From positions 106,969 to 170,968 of the forward strand of contig UQHT01000001.1 of the NCBI GenBank assembly GCA_900540875.1: 64,000 nucleotides of DNA. The letters are read 5' to 3'. How positions within the stretch are numbered: position 1 is the stretch's first letter; the number at the start of each line of letters is the position of its first letter. Of the stretch, positions 52,427-62,601 are shown in pieces. Origin of the DNA: an uncultured Collinsella sp. (GTDB lineage Bacteria; Actinomycetota; Coriobacteriia; Coriobacteriales; Coriobacteriaceae). The notes under the pieces are model-generated. The model was not told the DNA's origin and did not search any database. It worked only from the letters and a program-made list of their open reading frames with translations. The position numbers and the translations under genes are program-made.

Positions 52427-53650
52427 ATGGGACGTTTTACCAATCCTCGCGATCTGTACTTTGGTGAGGGCGCTCGCCACGAGGTGAAGAACCTCAAGGG
52501 CAAGAAGGCCATCATCGTTTCTGGCGGCAGCTCTATGCGCCGCGGCGGGTTCTTGCAGGACGTTGAGGCCGACCTTAAGGAAGGCGGCTTCGAGGTCAAG
52601 CTGTTCGAGGGCGTCGAGTCCGATCCGTCCATCGAGACGGTCATGAAGGGCGCCGAGGCCATGCGCGAGTTCGAGCCCGACTGGATTATCGCCATCGGCG
52701 GCGGCTCGCCCATCGATGCCGCTAAGGCCATGTGGGTCTTCTACGAGTATCCCGAGGAGTCCTTCGATAACATCATCCAGCCGTTCAGCTTCCCCGAGCT
52801 GCGTCAGAAGGCTCATTTCTGCGCCATCTCCTCTACCTCCGGTACCGCTACCGAGGTCACTGCCTTCTCCGTCATCACCGACTACGCCAAGGGCATCAAG
52901 TACCCGCTGGCCGACTTCAACATCACCCCGGATGTCGCCATCGTCGACCCCGAGCTCACCTACACCATGCCTGCTAAGCTTTGCGCTCACACCGGCATGG
53001 ACGCTCTGACCCACTGCATGGAGGCCTACGTTTCCACCTGCGCTTCTATGTTCACCGATGCCAACGCCCTGCACGGCATCCGCGAGATCGTCGAGTGGCT
53101 GCCCAAGTCCTATGCTGGCGACCATGAGGCCCGTCAGCACATGCACGAGGCTCAGTGCATCGCCGGCATCGCCTTCTCCTCGGGCCTGCTGGGCATCGTT
53201 CACTCCATGGCTCACAAGACCGGTGCAGCCTTTGAGAACGGCCACATCATCCACGGTGCTGCTAACGCTATGTACCTTGGCAAGGTCATCCAGTGGAACT
53301 CCAAGGATCCGCGCGCTGCCGAGCGTTACGCTTACGTGGCCAAGGAGATCCTGCACCTTCCCGGCGAGACCAACGAGGAGCTTATCGCTGCGCTCGTCCA
53401 GAAGATCCGCGACCTCAACGACCAGCTCAACATTCCGCAGTCCATCAAGGATTACGCGAATGGTGGCGTGAAGGTCGACGCCGAGAACCCGCAGATGGTT
53501 TCCGAGGAGGAGTTCCTCGCCAAGCTCCCCGAGATCGCCGCGAACGCCGAGCAGGACGCCTGCACGCCCGAGAACCCGCGTGAGACCAAGGCTGCCGACT
53601 TCGAGAAGATTCTCAAGGCCTGCTACTACGACACCGACATCGATTTCTAA
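52427..53650 (+). CDS. iron-containing alcohol dehydrogenase
   Basis: The protein has 407 residues from MGRFTNPRDLYFGEGARHEV, with AGGAGG upstream. The NAD-binding GGGSPIDAAKAMW is at about 87-99. Metal ligands fit Asp/His in GMDALTHCMEAY and His residues in GIVHSMAHKTGAAFENGH and IHGAAN. It resembles butanol-type or general Fe-ADHs of gut anaerobes, so it probably reoxidises NAD(P)H with an aldehyde. High-use codons and strong terminator suggest high expression. It is next to two glycerol dehydrogenase genes but with its own terminator. Confidence 0.93.
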   Translation: MGRFTNPRDLYFGEGARHEVKNLKGKKAIIVSGGSSMRRGGFLQDVEADLKEGGFEVKLFEGVESDPSIETVMKGAEAMREFEPDWIIAIGGGSPIDAAKAMWVFYEYPEESFDNIIQPFSFPELRQKAHFCAISSTSGTATEVTAFSVITDYAKGIKYPLADFNITPDVAIVDPELTYTMPAKLCAHTGMDALTHCMEAYVSTCASMFTDANALHGIREIVEWLPKSYAGDHEARQHMHEAQCIAGIAFSSGLLGIVHSMAHKTGAAFENGHIIHGAANAMYLGKVIQWNSKDPRAAERYAYVAKEILHLPGETNEELIAALVQKIRDLNDQLNIPQSIKDYANGGVKVDAENPQMVSEEEFLAKLPEIAANAEQDACTPENPRETKAADFEKILKACYYDTDIDF

Positions 53651-53671
53651 TCGATTCTTGTTATCGTAACG

Positions 53672-53716
53672 AGGGGCTCCGCACGTATCTGTACGGAGCC
53701 CCTTTCTTTTTTCTTT
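53672..53716 (+). terminator. adh intrinsic terminator
   Basis: A 10-bp stem (AGGGGCTCCG) with a 12-base loop, then TTTCTTTTTTC. Confidence 0.93.
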
Positions 53717-53733
53717 TAGAGAATGGGATAGTT

Positions 53734-54834
53734 ATGGCTGCAATTTTCAATAGCCCCAGCAAGTACATCCAGGGTCCGGACGAGCTCGCCAAGCTCGGCT
53801 CCTATGTCGAGCCGCTCGGCGCTAAGGCCCTCGTCATCGTGACGCCTTCGGGCAAGAAGCGCGTCGGTGCCAAGATCGAGGGCGGTTTTGCCGAGGCTAA
53901 GGCCGAGCTGCTGTTTGAGGACTTTAACGGCGAGTGCTCCAAGGGCGAGGTCGATCGCCTGGTTGCGCTCGCTCGCGACAACGGTTGCGACATCATCGTC
54001 GGCGTCGGTGGCGGCAAGATCCTCGACACCGCGAAGGCCGTCGCCTATTACCTGGAGTCCCCGGTTATCATTTGCCCCACCATTGCTTCGACCGATGCCC
54101 CGTGTTCGGCGCTTTCGGTGCTCTACACCGACGATGGCCAGTTCGATAAATATCTCTTCCTTAAGGCAAACCCCAACATTGTCCTGATGGATACGACGGT
54201 TATCGCGGCGAGCCCGGTGCGCCTGACGGTTTCCGGTATGGGCGATGCGCTCGCAACCTACTTCGAGGCCCAGGCGACGCACGATGCCGACGGTGGCACC
54301 TGCGCTGGCGGCAAGGGCGGCATGGCCGGTCTGGCGCTCGCCAAGCTCTGCTACGAGACGCTTATGGCCGATGGCGTCAAGGCCAAGGTCGCGCTGGAGA
54401 AGGGTGCGCTCACGTCTGCCGTCGAGCATATCATCGAGGCCAATACGCTGCTTTCGGGCATTGGCTTTGAGAGCTCGGGCCTTGCTGCTGCTCATGCCAT
54501 CCACAATGGCCTGACGATGCTGCCCGAGTGCCACGGCATGTATCACGGCGAGAAGGTCGCCTTTGGCACCATCGTCCAGCTGGTACTCGAGGATGCTCCG
54601 ACTGAGAAACTCGAGGAAGTCTTGGGCTTCTGCATTGAGCTGGGCCTGCCGGTCACGATGAAAGAGCTTGGCGTTGCCGAGGTTACGCGCGAGCAGGCCA
54701 TGGTCGTTGCCGAGGCCGCTTGCGCGCCCGAGGACACCATGTGCAACATGCCGTTTGAGGTGACGCCCGAGATGGTCGCAAACGCCATCCTGGGTGCCGA
54801 CGCGCTGGGCCACTACTATCTCATGGATGAGTAA
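53734..54834 (+). CDS. gldA: glycerol dehydrogenase
   Basis: The protein has 366 residues. VGVGGGKILDTAKAVAYY (about 89-106) is the NAD site. The zinc ligands fit Asp in SGMGDALATYFEA and His in AAAHAIHNGLTML and MYHGEKVAFG. It oxidises glycerol to dihydroxyacetone or runs in reverse. The length matches the family. It lies between the Fe-ADH gene and a paralogue, each with separate terminator signals. Confidence 0.94.
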   Translation: MAAIFNSPSKYIQGPDELAKLGSYVEPLGAKALVIVTPSGKKRVGAKIEGGFAEAKAELLFEDFNGECSKGEVDRLVALARDNGCDIIVGVGGGKILDTAKAVAYYLESPVIICPTIASTDAPCSALSVLYTDDGQFDKYLFLKANPNIVLMDTTVIAASPVRLTVSGMGDALATYFEAQATHDADGGTCAGGKGGMAGLALAKLCYETLMADGVKAKVALEKGALTSAVEHIIEANTLLSGIGFESSGLAAAHAIHNGLTMLPECHGMYHGEKVAFGTIVQLVLEDAPTEKLEEVLGFCIELGLPVTMKELGVAEVTREQAMVVAEAACAPEDTMCNMPFEVTPEMVANAILGADALGHYYLMDE

Positions 54835-54846
54835 ATCAAGCTAAGG

Positions 54847-54881
54847 AAGGGGCAAAGCCAACAGATGGCTTTGCCCCTTTT
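54847..54881 (+). terminator. gldA intrinsic terminator
   Basis: A 13-bp stem (AAGGGGCAAAGCC), loop aacagat, TTTT tail. Confidence 0.92.
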
Positions 54882-54886
54882 GCTAT

Positions 54887-54915
54887 GGTGCAAAGGGGTC
54901 AGGTTACTTTGCACC
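54887..54915. repeat. REP-like hairpin, copy 2
   Basis: Perfect 9-bp arms GGTGCAAAG and CTTTGCACC flank a GGGTCAGGTTA loop. It matches the core of the hairpin at 47544-47576 but with a different stem end. No T run follows, so it is not a terminator. Confidence 0.75.
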
Positions 54916-54946
54916 AATCGTTGTTTGATGAAGGGCGGATTCTCGT

Positions 54947-56014
54947 ATGGCGCTTCCTATGGTTTATGGCGGTCCCGGCCGGTATGTTCAGGGGCCGGGC
55001 GAACTTTCGCGTCAAGGCAGGTATTTGTCATGGTTGGGCTGCGCTGCCTATGTCTTGTTTGACCAGGGCACCGAGGATCGGCTGTGCAGGCAGATCGTCG
55101 ATGGAATTCTGGACGAAGATCTAAGCGAGCCGTTCTTTAAGATTTATAACGGTCCGTGTACGGAAGAGGCCGTTGTCGGAATGGCCAAGGAAGCCCGGGC
55201 CGAGTATTGCGACATGGTGGTGGGCATTGGCGGCGGCAAGATGCTCGATATCGCCAAGGCAGTAGCGTTTTATGCCGAGTTGCCGTTGTGCGTATGCCCC
55301 ACGGCGGCTTCGATGGACGGTCCGTGCAGCGCGATTTCGGTGCTGTATCACGAGGATGGGTCGTTCGACCGCTACTTGATGCTCGAGAAGAATCCAGATC
55401 TGGTCGTGGTCGATACCAACGTGGTCGCGGCGGCCCCACTGCGTATGACGGTCGCTGGCATGGGCGACGCGCTGGCAACGTACTTCGAGGCGCGTTCGTG
55501 CGCTGCGGCGCGAGGTGCGAACGAGCACGGTGGCGCGCCGGGGCACTTGGCCCTGGTTGCGGCTCGTGCCTGCTATGACACACTTATGGAGTGCGGTGTC
55601 GCTGCCAAGCGCGATCTCAAAAAGGGGCGTACATCGCCGGCGGTTGAGCGCCTGATCGAGTGCAATATTCTGCTTTCAGGTGTCGGCTTTGAGAGCGGTG
55701 GCTTGGCGTTGGCGCATGCCATCGCCAACGGTCTAACGATTCTGCCTGAGTGCAAGGCCATGCACGGCGAGGCCGTGGCGTTTGGCCTGGTGGTTCAGCT
55801 TCGTCTGGAGCGTGCGCCCGAGCTTGATCAGGTGCTCGAGTTTTGCCAGCGTGTTGGTCTGCCGACGACGCTCGAGGATCTGGGCCTTGGCGAGATTTCC
55901 GATGCCGACCTGCAGAATGTTGCAAATGCGGCCTTTAGAAACGAGCGTAACATAGCCAACGAGCAGGCCAAGGTGACCAAACAAAAGCTCGTGCAGCTCA
56001 TGTGCGAGGCATAG
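54947..56014 (+). CDS. glycerol dehydrogenase-like protein (second paralogue)
   Basis: The protein has 355 residues from MALPMVYGGPGRYVQGPGEL. It keeps VGIGGGKMLDIAKAVAFYAE, the metal Asp in AGMGDALATYFEA, and His in ALAHAIANGLTIL and KAMHGEAVAFG. Compared with the preceding GldA it has an altered N-terminal nucleotide domain (SWLGCAAYVLFDQGTEDRLC) and differs widely in sequence, so it may use a different polyol. AAGGGCGG precedes the ATG. The REP-like hairpin lies in its leader. Confidence 0.88.
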   Translation: MALPMVYGGPGRYVQGPGELSRQGRYLSWLGCAAYVLFDQGTEDRLCRQIVDGILDEDLSEPFFKIYNGPCTEEAVVGMAKEARAEYCDMVVGIGGGKMLDIAKAVAFYAELPLCVCPTAASMDGPCSAISVLYHEDGSFDRYLMLEKNPDLVVVDTNVVAAAPLRMTVAGMGDALATYFEARSCAAARGANEHGGAPGHLALVAARACYDTLMECGVAAKRDLKKGRTSPAVERLIECNILLSGVGFESGGLALAHAIANGLTILPECKAMHGEAVAFGLVVQLRLERAPELDQVLEFCQRVGLPTTLEDLGLGEISDADLQNVANAAFRNERNIANEQAKVTKQKLVQLMCEA

Positions 56015-56165
56015 TTTGGCGCTTGATTGACCTTGTGCAATCGGGGCGGCGATAGGCCATAGGCTATTTGCCGCAAAGGTGCTCCGCGTGTAATTTGCCC
56101 GAGGCACGGGCCGATGGCGTATCATTATCTCTTGCTTGTTTGCACTGCTCAGGGAGGGGCCGCGC

Positions 56166-57419
56166 ATGGCGCAGGAACACGATCTGTTTGATGACATTAT
56201 CGAGATCAGCAAGGGTTTCGACTTTCTTAAAAACCCGCTTGGCGGTGTGACCGATGCGCTCGATCCGTCGGCGCCGCAGTGGAATCCTGCTGACTACAAG
56301 GAGCGTCCGCGCGGCAACACCATTCCGTGCTTGACCTGCAAAAACGAAAAGAGTGGCTGCACCGCGTGCATGGACGTGTGCCCGGTCAACGCCATCGAGG
56401 TCGAGGAAGATGCCATCGAGATCCTCGATTCCTGTCGCAAGTGTGGCCTGTGCGCCGCTGCCTGTCCGACTGAGGCGATCATCTCGCCGCGCCTGGCGCC
56501 CAAAAACCTGTATGACGACATTGTCTCGGCGGCTACAAGTCACGAGACCGCCTACGTTACCTGCACGCGCGCCCTTAAGCGCATGCCGCGCGAGAACGAG
56601 GTCGTCGTTGCCTGCGTGGGCGATATTACAGCCGAGACCTGGTTCTCGGTGCTGGCCGACTATCCCAACGTGAGTGTGTATCTGCCGCTGGGCGTGTGCG
56701 ATAAATGCCGCAACACCGGTGGCGAGGACATGCTGGGCGAGGCGATTGCGAAGGCCGAGGAATGGGCTGGTACGGGTATGGGCCTGGAGGTCGACCCCAA
56801 GAGCCTCAAATGCCATAAGCGCCGCGAGTACGAGCGCAAGGAATACATGGAAAAGATCGCCCGTACCACGGGCCTGACCGTGACCAAACTCAATCCGGCG
56901 ACGGCGGCACTGGCTTCGGTGACGCAGAAGCTCAAAGCCCATCGCCATCAGATCACCCAGCTGGAGCGCACGCTCAACACCATGTGCGGCACCACGACGA
57001 CCAAGCGTCGCCGTTCGCTCACCCATGGGCGCCAGCTGGTGCTCTCGACGCTGCAAAACCACCCCGAGCTTGCCCAGAACATGCAGGTGAGCACGCCGGA
57101 GTGCGATTTTGACAAGTGCACGTCGTGCGGCGAGTGCGTTAACGCGTGTCCCGCGTCCGCCTGCGATTTGGTGGGAAGCGGTCGCTTTGCACTGGAGTCC
57201 ACGTATTGTTTGGGTTGCGGAGCCTGCGTCAAGGTTTGTCCCGAACATGCGCTCAAGCTGGTCGAACACGATGCGTCCAATCTGGTCGTCGCCGATCCCG
57301 AGGCCGAGGAAAAGGCCGCCCAGAAGGCGAAGGCTCACGAGGAGGCCGAGAAGGTCAAGGCCGAGGCAAAGGCCAAGCTCGATAAGATGCTCGATCAGGT
57401 GGAAAAGCTCGCAGACTAG
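56166..57419 (+). CDS. multi-cluster 4Fe-4S ferredoxin-type protein
   Basis: The protein has 417 residues from MAQEHDLFDDIIEISKGFDF, with GGGAGGGG upstream. Four 4Fe-4S-type cysteine sets are visible: CTACMDVCP and CRKCGLCAAACP (about 67-110), then CTSCGECVNACP and CLGCGACVKVCP (about 318-365). Another Cys pair (CDKC) is near 179. The C-terminus is a long Lys/Ala/Glu coiled coil (about 380-417). The middle is a predicted electron-carrier domain not recognised further. It could be an anaerobic electron-transfer hub protein. Confidence 0.8.
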   Translation: MAQEHDLFDDIIEISKGFDFLKNPLGGVTDALDPSAPQWNPADYKERPRGNTIPCLTCKNEKSGCTACMDVCPVNAIEVEEDAIEILDSCRKCGLCAAACPTEAIISPRLAPKNLYDDIVSAATSHETAYVTCTRALKRMPRENEVVVACVGDITAETWFSVLADYPNVSVYLPLGVCDKCRNTGGEDMLGEAIAKAEEWAGTGMGLEVDPKSLKCHKRREYERKEYMEKIARTTGLTVTKLNPATAALASVTQKLKAHRHQITQLERTLNTMCGTTTTKRRRSLTHGRQLVLSTLQNHPELAQNMQVSTPECDFDKCTSCGECVNACPASACDLVGSGRFALESTYCLGCGACVKVCPEHALKLVEHDASNLVVADPEAEEKAAQKAKAHEEAEKVKAEAKAKLDKMLDQVEKLAD

Positions 57420-57466
57420 TCAGCGACCCCTATCTCTGCTTCATTTGCGCCGCCGTGGCGTCCGGG

Positions 57467-57496
57467 TTCGCCTGGATGCTGCGGCGGCGCTATACT
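57467..57496 (+). promoter_or_regulatory. ychF promoter (tentative)
   Basis: TTCGCC (57467-57472) and TATACT (57491-57496), spacer 18, about 38 bp before the GTG start of ychF. Confidence 0.5.
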
Positions 57497-57533
57497 TATG
57501 CAGTTTGAAGTACCTGTATCAAAAGGAGCTGTC

Positions 57534-58610
<1,077 letters not shown>

Positions 58611-58621
58611 GGACGACGCAT

Positions 58622-59005
58622 ATGTTTAAATATGGCAAAAAAGCTGGCTACATGGGTATTGCGTTGCTCGTACTTGCGGTGATTCCGCTGGTGGTTGCAG
58701 CGTGTGTTATCCCCAACATTGGTCCCGAGGTGGCAACGAAGTTTAACGCGGCCGGTGAGGTGACGCGCTGGGGCAAGAGCTACGAGCTGCTGGCACTGCC
58801 GGTGCTCAACCTGCTGCTGAGCGTGGCGACGTACTTTACGGCAGGACGTCAGGCTAAAAACAATGATGACTCCGCCGCCATGGCGCGCATCGTGTGCGAG
58901 CGCTACCTGCGAAACGGCTGCATCACGGGTGTGTTCCTCAACGTAATCAACGTCTACTTTATGTACTCGGCTATTACCGGAACAGGCTTTGGCTTTGGTT
59001 TCTAG
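58622..59005 (+). CDS. DUF1648-type membrane protein
   Basis: The protein has 127 residues. There are three predicted membrane segments, about 10-30 (GIALLVLAVIPLVVAACVIP), 53-72 and 98-116. The first loop has IGPEVATKFNAAGEVTRWGK, typical of DUF1648 proteins such as SdpI-like ones. It follows ychF in 11 bp, so is probably in its transcript. Function is unknown. Confidence 0.8.
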   Translation: MFKYGKKAGYMGIALLVLAVIPLVVAACVIPNIGPEVATKFNAAGEVTRWGKSYELLALPVLNLLLSVATYFTAGRQAKNNDDSAAMARIVCERYLRNGCITGVFLNVINVYFMYSAITGTGFGFGF

Positions 59006-59014
59006 CCTGTCCTT

Positions 59015-59404
59015 TTAGGCAACGAGCCTGCACGCATATTCAATGGCTGCTGCGAGGCCGCCGCTCGATCGTGGTTTAAAGACCATATCGGCGGCGGCCT
59101 CGTTTTCGTATCCGGAGCCGCGGAGGGCGAGTGCGATACCGGCTTCTAAAAGGAGCGGCAGGCCGCGTTGGCTGGTTGCGATTACGGCAGCCTGATTGAG
59201 CGAGCAGCTGTGCGCTTGGCATTGGATGGCAAGTTCGCCTTGCGCCGGGCAAGGGACCAGAACGGCGGCGACGCGACTTGATAGTAATGCAAATGCTGTG
59301 CGCTCATCGGGCGAAAGGCATTCGGCTTCAACGACGACGAGCTTGGGCGGTGCGCTGTTTGTGCGAAGCGTGGCTCGGTACATGCGGACCGAAGAACCCG
59401 ACAT
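59015..59404 (-). CDS. 129-residue protein of unknown function, divergent from an XRE regulator
   Basis: Starts MSGSSVRMYRATLRTNSAPP with an AGGAG six bases before the ATG at 59404. It is a single small alpha/beta-type domain with two Cys near the middle (AIQCQAHSC) and Gly/Ala-rich helices at the end. It shares a 26-bp perfect palindrome with the divergent small regulator, so the two genes are probably co-regulated. I do not recognise the family. Confidence 0.65.
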   Translation of the reverse strand: MSGSSVRMYRATLRTNSAPPKLVVVEAECLSPDERTAFALLSSRVAAVLVPCPAQGELAIQCQAHSCSLNQAAVIATSQRGLPLLLEAGIALALRGSGYENEAAADMVFKPRSSGGLAAAIEYACRLVA

Positions 59405-59426
59405 AGAAAACTCCTGTGTATTCGGC

Positions 59427-59452
59427 AAAACGTAAACTATAGTTTACGTTTT
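59427..59452. promoter_or_regulatory. 26-bp perfect palindromic operator
   Basis: AAAACGTAAACTATAGTTTA continuing to TTTT is self-complementary across 26 bp. It lies in the 76-bp gap between the divergent 59015-59404 and 59481-59699 genes, 22 bp from one start and 28 from the other. Confidence 0.85.
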
Positions 59453-59480
59453 TGTTCAGCTCCATTTCAAACTCGGCTGC

Positions 59481-59699
59481 ATGGACGAACGTGCGAAACA
59501 GATTCTTGGCAGGCGGGTCGAAGAGACACGCAGGGACCTTGGTATCTCCAAGGTTGATTTTTGTGTGGCGACAGGAATCAGCCGACCCTACCTCGACCGA
59601 ATCGAAGATGGGACGGCAAATTTCACGCTCAAGGTTCTATTTAAGATCGCGCCCGCACTCGGCATGACGGTGTCAGAGCTTCTCGAGGGGATCGAATAG
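59481..59699 (+). CDS. small XRE-family transcription regulator
   Basis: The protein has 72 residues. The helix-turn-helix is at about 21-45 (GISKVDFCVATGISRPYLDR, then IEDGTANFTL), with no extra domain. It is the right size and position to bind the 26-bp palindrome upstream and autoregulate itself and its divergent neighbour. The pair has toxin-antitoxin-like geometry, but the partner is not a known toxin. Confidence 0.85.
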   Translation: MDERAKQILGRRVEETRRDLGISKVDFCVATGISRPYLDRIEDGTANFTLKVLFKIAPALGMTVSELLEGIE

Positions 59700-59721
59700 G
59701 GGATACCCGTCGACAACTGAA

Positions 59722-60735
59722 TTACGCCATCGGGATGCGGTCGTGGTTGACTTGGCTGTAGAACAGGCGCTGGATCTCGGCGGCATCACGTGACTGGCCG
59801 AGTGCCCACATGGTTTTGGCCACGAGCGTCTCGGTTGTCATATCGTCGCCGCGCAGAATGCCCGGATGATCGGCGTAAGCACGGCCGACCTCGTAAACGC
59901 CCAGATCGAGGCCCTCTTCGGGGACCTGCGTGGTCATAACGACGGTGCGACCCGAATCGACCCAGCGGAAAATTGCCTCTTGGAACGACTCGCCCGACTC
60001 ACCAAACTCGGGGATACCGCCAATGCCAAAGGTCTCCAGAATCACGGCGTCGTAGCTATCGGCAAGGGCGTCGAGGATGCCCGGGTTTACACCGGGCGTA
60101 AGCTTGAGTACAAATACGCGCGGGTCGATGCTGTCGTAGAAACGAACCGGGTTCTCGTTCTGGTGAGTGCCGTGGAGTCCGTTGCGAACGATGCGGTCGT
60201 TGCGGATATAGGCAATGGGCGGATAGTTGACGCTAATGAACGCATTAAAGCTCATGGTGCGCTGCTTGCGGGCACGCGTGCCGGCAATGGCTACGCCGCC
60301 AAACACGATCGAGACGTCGTGCGAGTGCTCGTCGAGCGCATAGAGCAGGCTCTGGTACAGGTTGAGCTTGGCGTCGGTAAAGGGATTGCCCATGGGCTTT
60401 TGCGAGCCGGTGAGTACGATGGGCTTGGGGCTGTCCTGAATCAGGTAGGAAAGCGCCGCCGCGGTGTAGCTCATGGTGTCGGTGCCGTGCAGAATCACGA
60501 AGCCGTTGTGGTCGGCATAACCCTCGACGATGACGTCGCGGATACGCATCCAGTCACTGGGGCGCATATTGGTGCTGTCGATGTTCATGGGCTGCACGAC
60601 GTCGAGCTCGCAGAGGCCCGAGATCTCGGGGACGCTCTGGGCAAGCTCCTCACCGGTCAGGGCGGGGGAGAGGCCGTTGCCGTCCTCGGTCGATGCGATG
60701 GTGCCGCCCGTGGCGATGAGAAGGATGCGCTTCAT
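59722..60735 (-). CDS. ansA: type I L-asparaginase
   Basis: The protein has 337 residues from MKRILLIATGGTIASTEDGN. Both threonines are present: TGGTIAS (about 9-15) and HGTDTMSYTA (about 85-94). No signal peptide is seen, so it acts in the cytoplasm to hydrolyse asparagine to aspartate and ammonia. The ATG at 60735 was chosen over 60807 because the extra N-terminus has no family similarity. It is divergent from guaA. Confidence 0.94.
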   Translation of the reverse strand: MKRILLIATGGTIASTEDGNGLSPALTGEELAQSVPEISGLCELDVVQPMNIDSTNMRPSDWMRIRDVIVEGYADHNGFVILHGTDTMSYTAAALSYLIQDSPKPIVLTGSQKPMGNPFTDAKLNLYQSLLYALDEHSHDVSIVFGGVAIAGTRARKQRTMSFNAFISVNYPPIAYIRNDRIVRNGLHGTHQNENPVRFYDSIDPRVFVLKLTPGVNPGILDALADSYDAVILETFGIGGIPEFGESGESFQEAIFRWVDSGRTVVMTTQVPEEGLDLGVYEVGRAYADHPGILRGDDMTTETLVAKTMWALGQSRDAAEIQRLFYSQVNHDRIPMA

Positions 60736-61002
60736 GCTGGTATTCCTATCGTATTTGCCGCCGCAGAGGCGGAGTCGTTCGGCAGTATTGTGGCACAGGG
60801 CGTCCAATGTTCAAACGTAATACATCATCTGTAACGTTTAGTAACACTTCAATTGCCGTCAAATAAGGGCCCAGGTCGTGCGTTTGCCGTGCGCTGATGG
60901 CTGCGAGGGACGAGAAACCCCATATAACGTGTACACTATGAAAGTTATTTTCGTTCATTCACGCGGGTGGGCACCGGCTCCCCGCCAACAGGAGGGGAAA
61001 CC

Positions 61003-62601
61003 ATGGATCAAAAGGCTTCCGCAAAGGTCCTCGTACTCGACTTTGGTGCGCAGTACGGTCAGCTCATTGCCCGTCGCGTCCGCGACCTCAACGTGTATTC
61101 CGAGATCGTTCCCTGCGACATCTCGGCCGATGAGATTCGCGAGATGAACGCCTCTGCGCTCATCCTTTCTGGCGGCCCGGCCTCCGTGTACGCTGAGGAC
61201 GCTCCGTCCATCGATCCCGCTATCTTTGACCTGGGCCTTCCCGTCCTGGGCTTTTGCTACGGCCATCAGATCACGGCCGTGACGCTCGGCGGCAAGGTCG
61301 GCCACTCCGAGGTGGGCGAGTACGGCCGCGCCACCATCACGCGCACGGCTGGCGCCAAGCTCTTTAACTCCACGCCTATGGAGCAGACCGTGTGGATGAG
61401 CCACCGCGACGCCGTGTCCGAGGTGCCCGAGGGCTTTACCGTTACCGCCAGCACCGACGTGTGCCCGGTTGCCGCCATGGAATGCGTCGAGCGCAAGATT
61501 TTCACCACGCAGTTTCACCCCGAGGTCAAGCACTCCGAGTACGGTCAGCAGCTGCTGAGCAACTTCCTGTTTGAGATCTGCGACCTGGAGCCCAACTGGA
61601 GCATGGACAACCTGGTCGAGACCATGACGGCCGAGTTTCGCGAGAAGGTCGGCGACGACCGCGTGATTCTGGCCCTGTCCGGTGGCGTCGACTCCTCCGT
61701 CGTGGCTGCGCTGGGCGCCCGCGCCGTGGGCAAGCAGATGACCTGCGTGTTCATCAACCACGGTCTGCTGCGCAAGGGCGAGCCCGAGCAGGTGGAGGAG
61801 GTCTTCACCAAACAGTTTGACGTCGACTTTATCCACGTCCACGCCGAGGACCGTTATGCCGAGCTTCTGGCCGGCGTGACCGAGCCCGAGGAGAAGCGCC
61901 GCATCATCGGTACGCAGTTCTGGAAAGAGTTCTTCGCCGTGGCGCAGCAGCTCGAGACCGATGGAAGGCCGGTCAAGTACCTGGCTCAGGGTACCATCTA
62001 CCCCGACATCATCGAGTCCGGCGCTCGCAAGACGGGCGGCAAGACGGCCACCATCAAGAGCCACCACAACCTGATCCCGTTCCCCGAGGGCGTGCACTTC
62101 GACCTCATCGAGCCGCTCGACCACTTCTTTAAGGATGAGGTCCGCGCACTTGGCCTGGCGTTAGGCCTGCCGGGTCACATCGTGTTCCGTCAGCCCTTCC
62201 CGGGCCCGGGCCTTGCCATCCGCATCATCGGCGCGGTCGACAAGGAGAAGCTCGAGATCCTCAAGAATGCCGACGCTATCGTGCGCGAGGAGCTCGACGC
62301 CTACAACCAGCGTCTGTTTGAGCAGACCGGCGAGCGCAACTCCGAGCACAGCTGCTGGCAGTACTTTGCGGTCCTGCCCGACATCAAGTCCGTCGGCGTT
62401 ATGGGTGACGAGCGCACCTACCAGCGCCCGATCATCCTGCGTGCCGTCGAGTCCAGCGATGCCATGACCGCTGATTGGGCCAAGCTGCCCTACGACGTAC
62501 TGGCCCGCATCTCCGGCCGCATCGTTGCCGAGGTCCCCGGCGCCAACCGCGTGTGCTACGACATCACGTCTAAGCCGCCCGCGACGATTGAGTGGGAGTA
62601 A
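61003..62601 (+). CDS. guaA: GMP synthase (glutamine-hydrolysing)
   Basis: The protein has 532 residues from MDQKASAKVLVLDFGAQYGQ with GGAGGGG upstream. The amidotransferase triad is seen in GFCYGHQ and FHPE, the PP-loop in LALSGGVDSSVVAALG (about 227), and the dimerisation domain covers 390-532, ending ATIEWE. It converts XMP to GMP. Its 3' end (GAGTGGGAGTAA) is a widely used integration site for islands, and a mobile element does begin right behind it here. Confidence 0.97.
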   Translation: MDQKASAKVLVLDFGAQYGQLIARRVRDLNVYSEIVPCDISADEIREMNASALILSGGPASVYAEDAPSIDPAIFDLGLPVLGFCYGHQITAVTLGGKVGHSEVGEYGRATITRTAGAKLFNSTPMEQTVWMSHRDAVSEVPEGFTVTASTDVCPVAAMECVERKIFTTQFHPEVKHSEYGQQLLSNFLFEICDLEPNWSMDNLVETMTAEFREKVGDDRVILALSGGVDSSVVAALGARAVGKQMTCVFINHGLLRKGEPEQVEEVFTKQFDVDFIHVHAEDRYAELLAGVTEPEEKRRIIGTQFWKEFFAVAQQLETDGRPVKYLAQGTIYPDIIESGARKTGGKTATIKSHHNLIPFPEGVHFDLIEPLDHFFKDEVRALGLALGLPGHIVFRQPFPGPGLAIRIIGAVDKEKLEILKNADAIVREELDAYNQRLFEQTGERNSEHSCWQYFAVLPDIKSVGVMGDERTYQRPIILRAVESSDAMTADWAKLPYDVLARISGRIVAEVPGANRVCYDITSKPPATIEWE

